NCBI RefSeq assembly: GCF_007859765.1
Contig: NZ_SIHJ01000004.1
Location: 62,001-126,000, forward strand
Reading direction: 5' to 3'
DNA from: Posidoniimonas corsicana
Lineage (GTDB): Bacteria; Planctomycetota; Planctomycetia; Pirellulales; Lacipirellulaceae
DNA length: 64,000 nt
The position numbers and the translations under genes are program-made. The notes beneath the pieces were generated by a model. The model searched no databases, was not told the origin of the DNA, and saw only the letters and a list, made by a program, of their open reading frames with translations. Each line of letters starts with the position of its first letter. Position 1 is the first letter of the stretch. This document shows positions 63,493-64,000 of this stretch, one piece after another.

Positions 63493-64000
63493 ATGTCGTC
63501 TGTCCTGCAGCCCGCCGCCGTTGATGCTCGAGAGGGCGCTCCGTCAACCGCCCGCCGCCCGGTGGTGGAGGTCGGGTGGCTCGTCAGCGAGAACCTCGAC
63601 GAGCCCGATAAGCAGGCCATCCGCGCCGCGCACAGCGAGGTCGCCGCGTTGCTGGCCGAGCAACTGCCGGAGTTCGAGTGGCGGCTGCCGCTGGAGGTCC
63701 GCGAGTCGCCCGCGTCGCCGTGGCAGGGCGAGGCGGTGGAGCACTTGTCCTGGGCCCGCGAGGAGCGGGACCTCCGCGGCTGGGACTACGTGTTTGTGTT
63801 CGTCGCGCCCGACCTGCTCGCGCGGCAGCGTGACCACGCGTGGGAGTGCGTGTCGCGCTCGTTGGATTCGGCGGTGATCTCCACGGCGCGGGTCGACCCC
63901 CGCGCGGGCGACCCCGGGGTGGGCACGGAGCAACGCGTGGCGAGCCTCGCCCGGCGGCTGAGCGTGCTGGTGCTGCGGGGCCTGGGGAGGCTATGCGGCC
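63493..64000 (+). CDS. Partial protein of unknown family (C-terminus outside window)
   Basis: An ATG-started plus-strand frame (MSSVLQPAAVDAREGAPSTA) remains open to the right edge, giving about 169 residues. Internal features: VVEVGWLVSENLDEPDKQAI, a helical stretch with EVAALLAEQLPEFEW, and the hydrophobic strand DYVFVFVAPDLL. The alternation of strands and helices suggests a soluble alpha/beta N-terminal domain. I do not recognise the family. Opposite-strand and other frames over the same stretch lack protein-like features. Confidence 0.6.
   Translation, partial: MSSVLQPAAVDAREGAPSTARRPVVEVGWLVSENLDEPDKQAIRAAHSEVAALLAEQLPEFEWRLPLEVRESPASPWQGEAVEHLSWAREERDLRGWDYVFVFVAPDLLARQRDHAWECVSRSLDSAVISTARVDPRAGDPGVGTEQRVASLARRLSVLVLRGLGRLCG

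Overview
The window reads as a chromosomal piece of a high-GC member of the Planctomycetota, probably order Pirellulales. The grounds are several surface proteins ending in PEP-CTERM sorting signals, a dockerin-like exported protein, a cysteine-rich outer-membrane beta-barrel, many c-type multihaem proteins, a tightly packed gene order with few Shine-Dalgarno sites, and abundant short palindromic intergenic repeats. Assignment to a genus is not possible from the sequence alone. No rRNA, tRNA, CRISPR array, insertion sequence or phage module was recognised.

Layout. 1-13 kb: a partial membrane protein, a DUF4261 protein, a PQQ-type beta-propeller, a quinone-reductase-like MDR enzyme, a membrane GTPase overlapping an RlmN-type radical SAM methyltransferase, a glycosyltransferase, and an Na+/solute symporter with its DUF3311 partner. 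Small lower-GC genes here lie among dispersed repeats. 13-30 kb: a haem-motif sensor histidine kinase, priA, nadD, a STAS-like protein, alaS, a PhoPQ-activated-type exported protein, recQ, a frameshifted lipoprotein gene, a seven-repeat SBBP/PEP-CTERM protein, a GH29 fucosidase and an EndoIII-like glycosylase.

30.7-37.9 kb is a five-gene redox cluster on the plus strand: a flavin/2Fe-2S NAD(P)H reductase, a tetrahaem cytochrome, a fusion of two cyclic-nucleotide-binding folds with a four-cluster ferredoxin, a membrane protein and a decahaem cytochrome. 38-46.6 kb on the minus strand holds two tandem paralogous membrane proteins, an outer-membrane barrel, and a pentahaem cytochrome with a proline-rich arm of about 400 residues. 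Together these two regions carry 19 CxxCH sites and suggest an electron-transfer route from cytoplasmic NAD(P)H towards the envelope, possibly to the cell surface. This is the best candidate for an undescribed system here.

46.9-52.2 kb encodes exported proteins (two duplicated PEP-CTERM proteins, a dockerin/PEP-CTERM protein and the Cys-rich barrel) around a 1.7-kb stretch without a convincing gene that ends in a strong plus-strand terminator. 52.5-57.1 kb carries a DUF4190-type membrane protein, CvpA, a membrane-anchored GspE/PilB relative with a ruined Walker A motif, and an intact PilT. 57.3-64 kb has an MFS transporter, hisF, a NIT-domain chemoreceptor, a DCC-family thiol protein, an HD hydrolase and the start of an unknown gene.

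At least three dispersed repeat families punctuate the intergenic space. One of them (GTAGGCCGGAACAAG) begins at, or supplies, the stop codon of four different genes.
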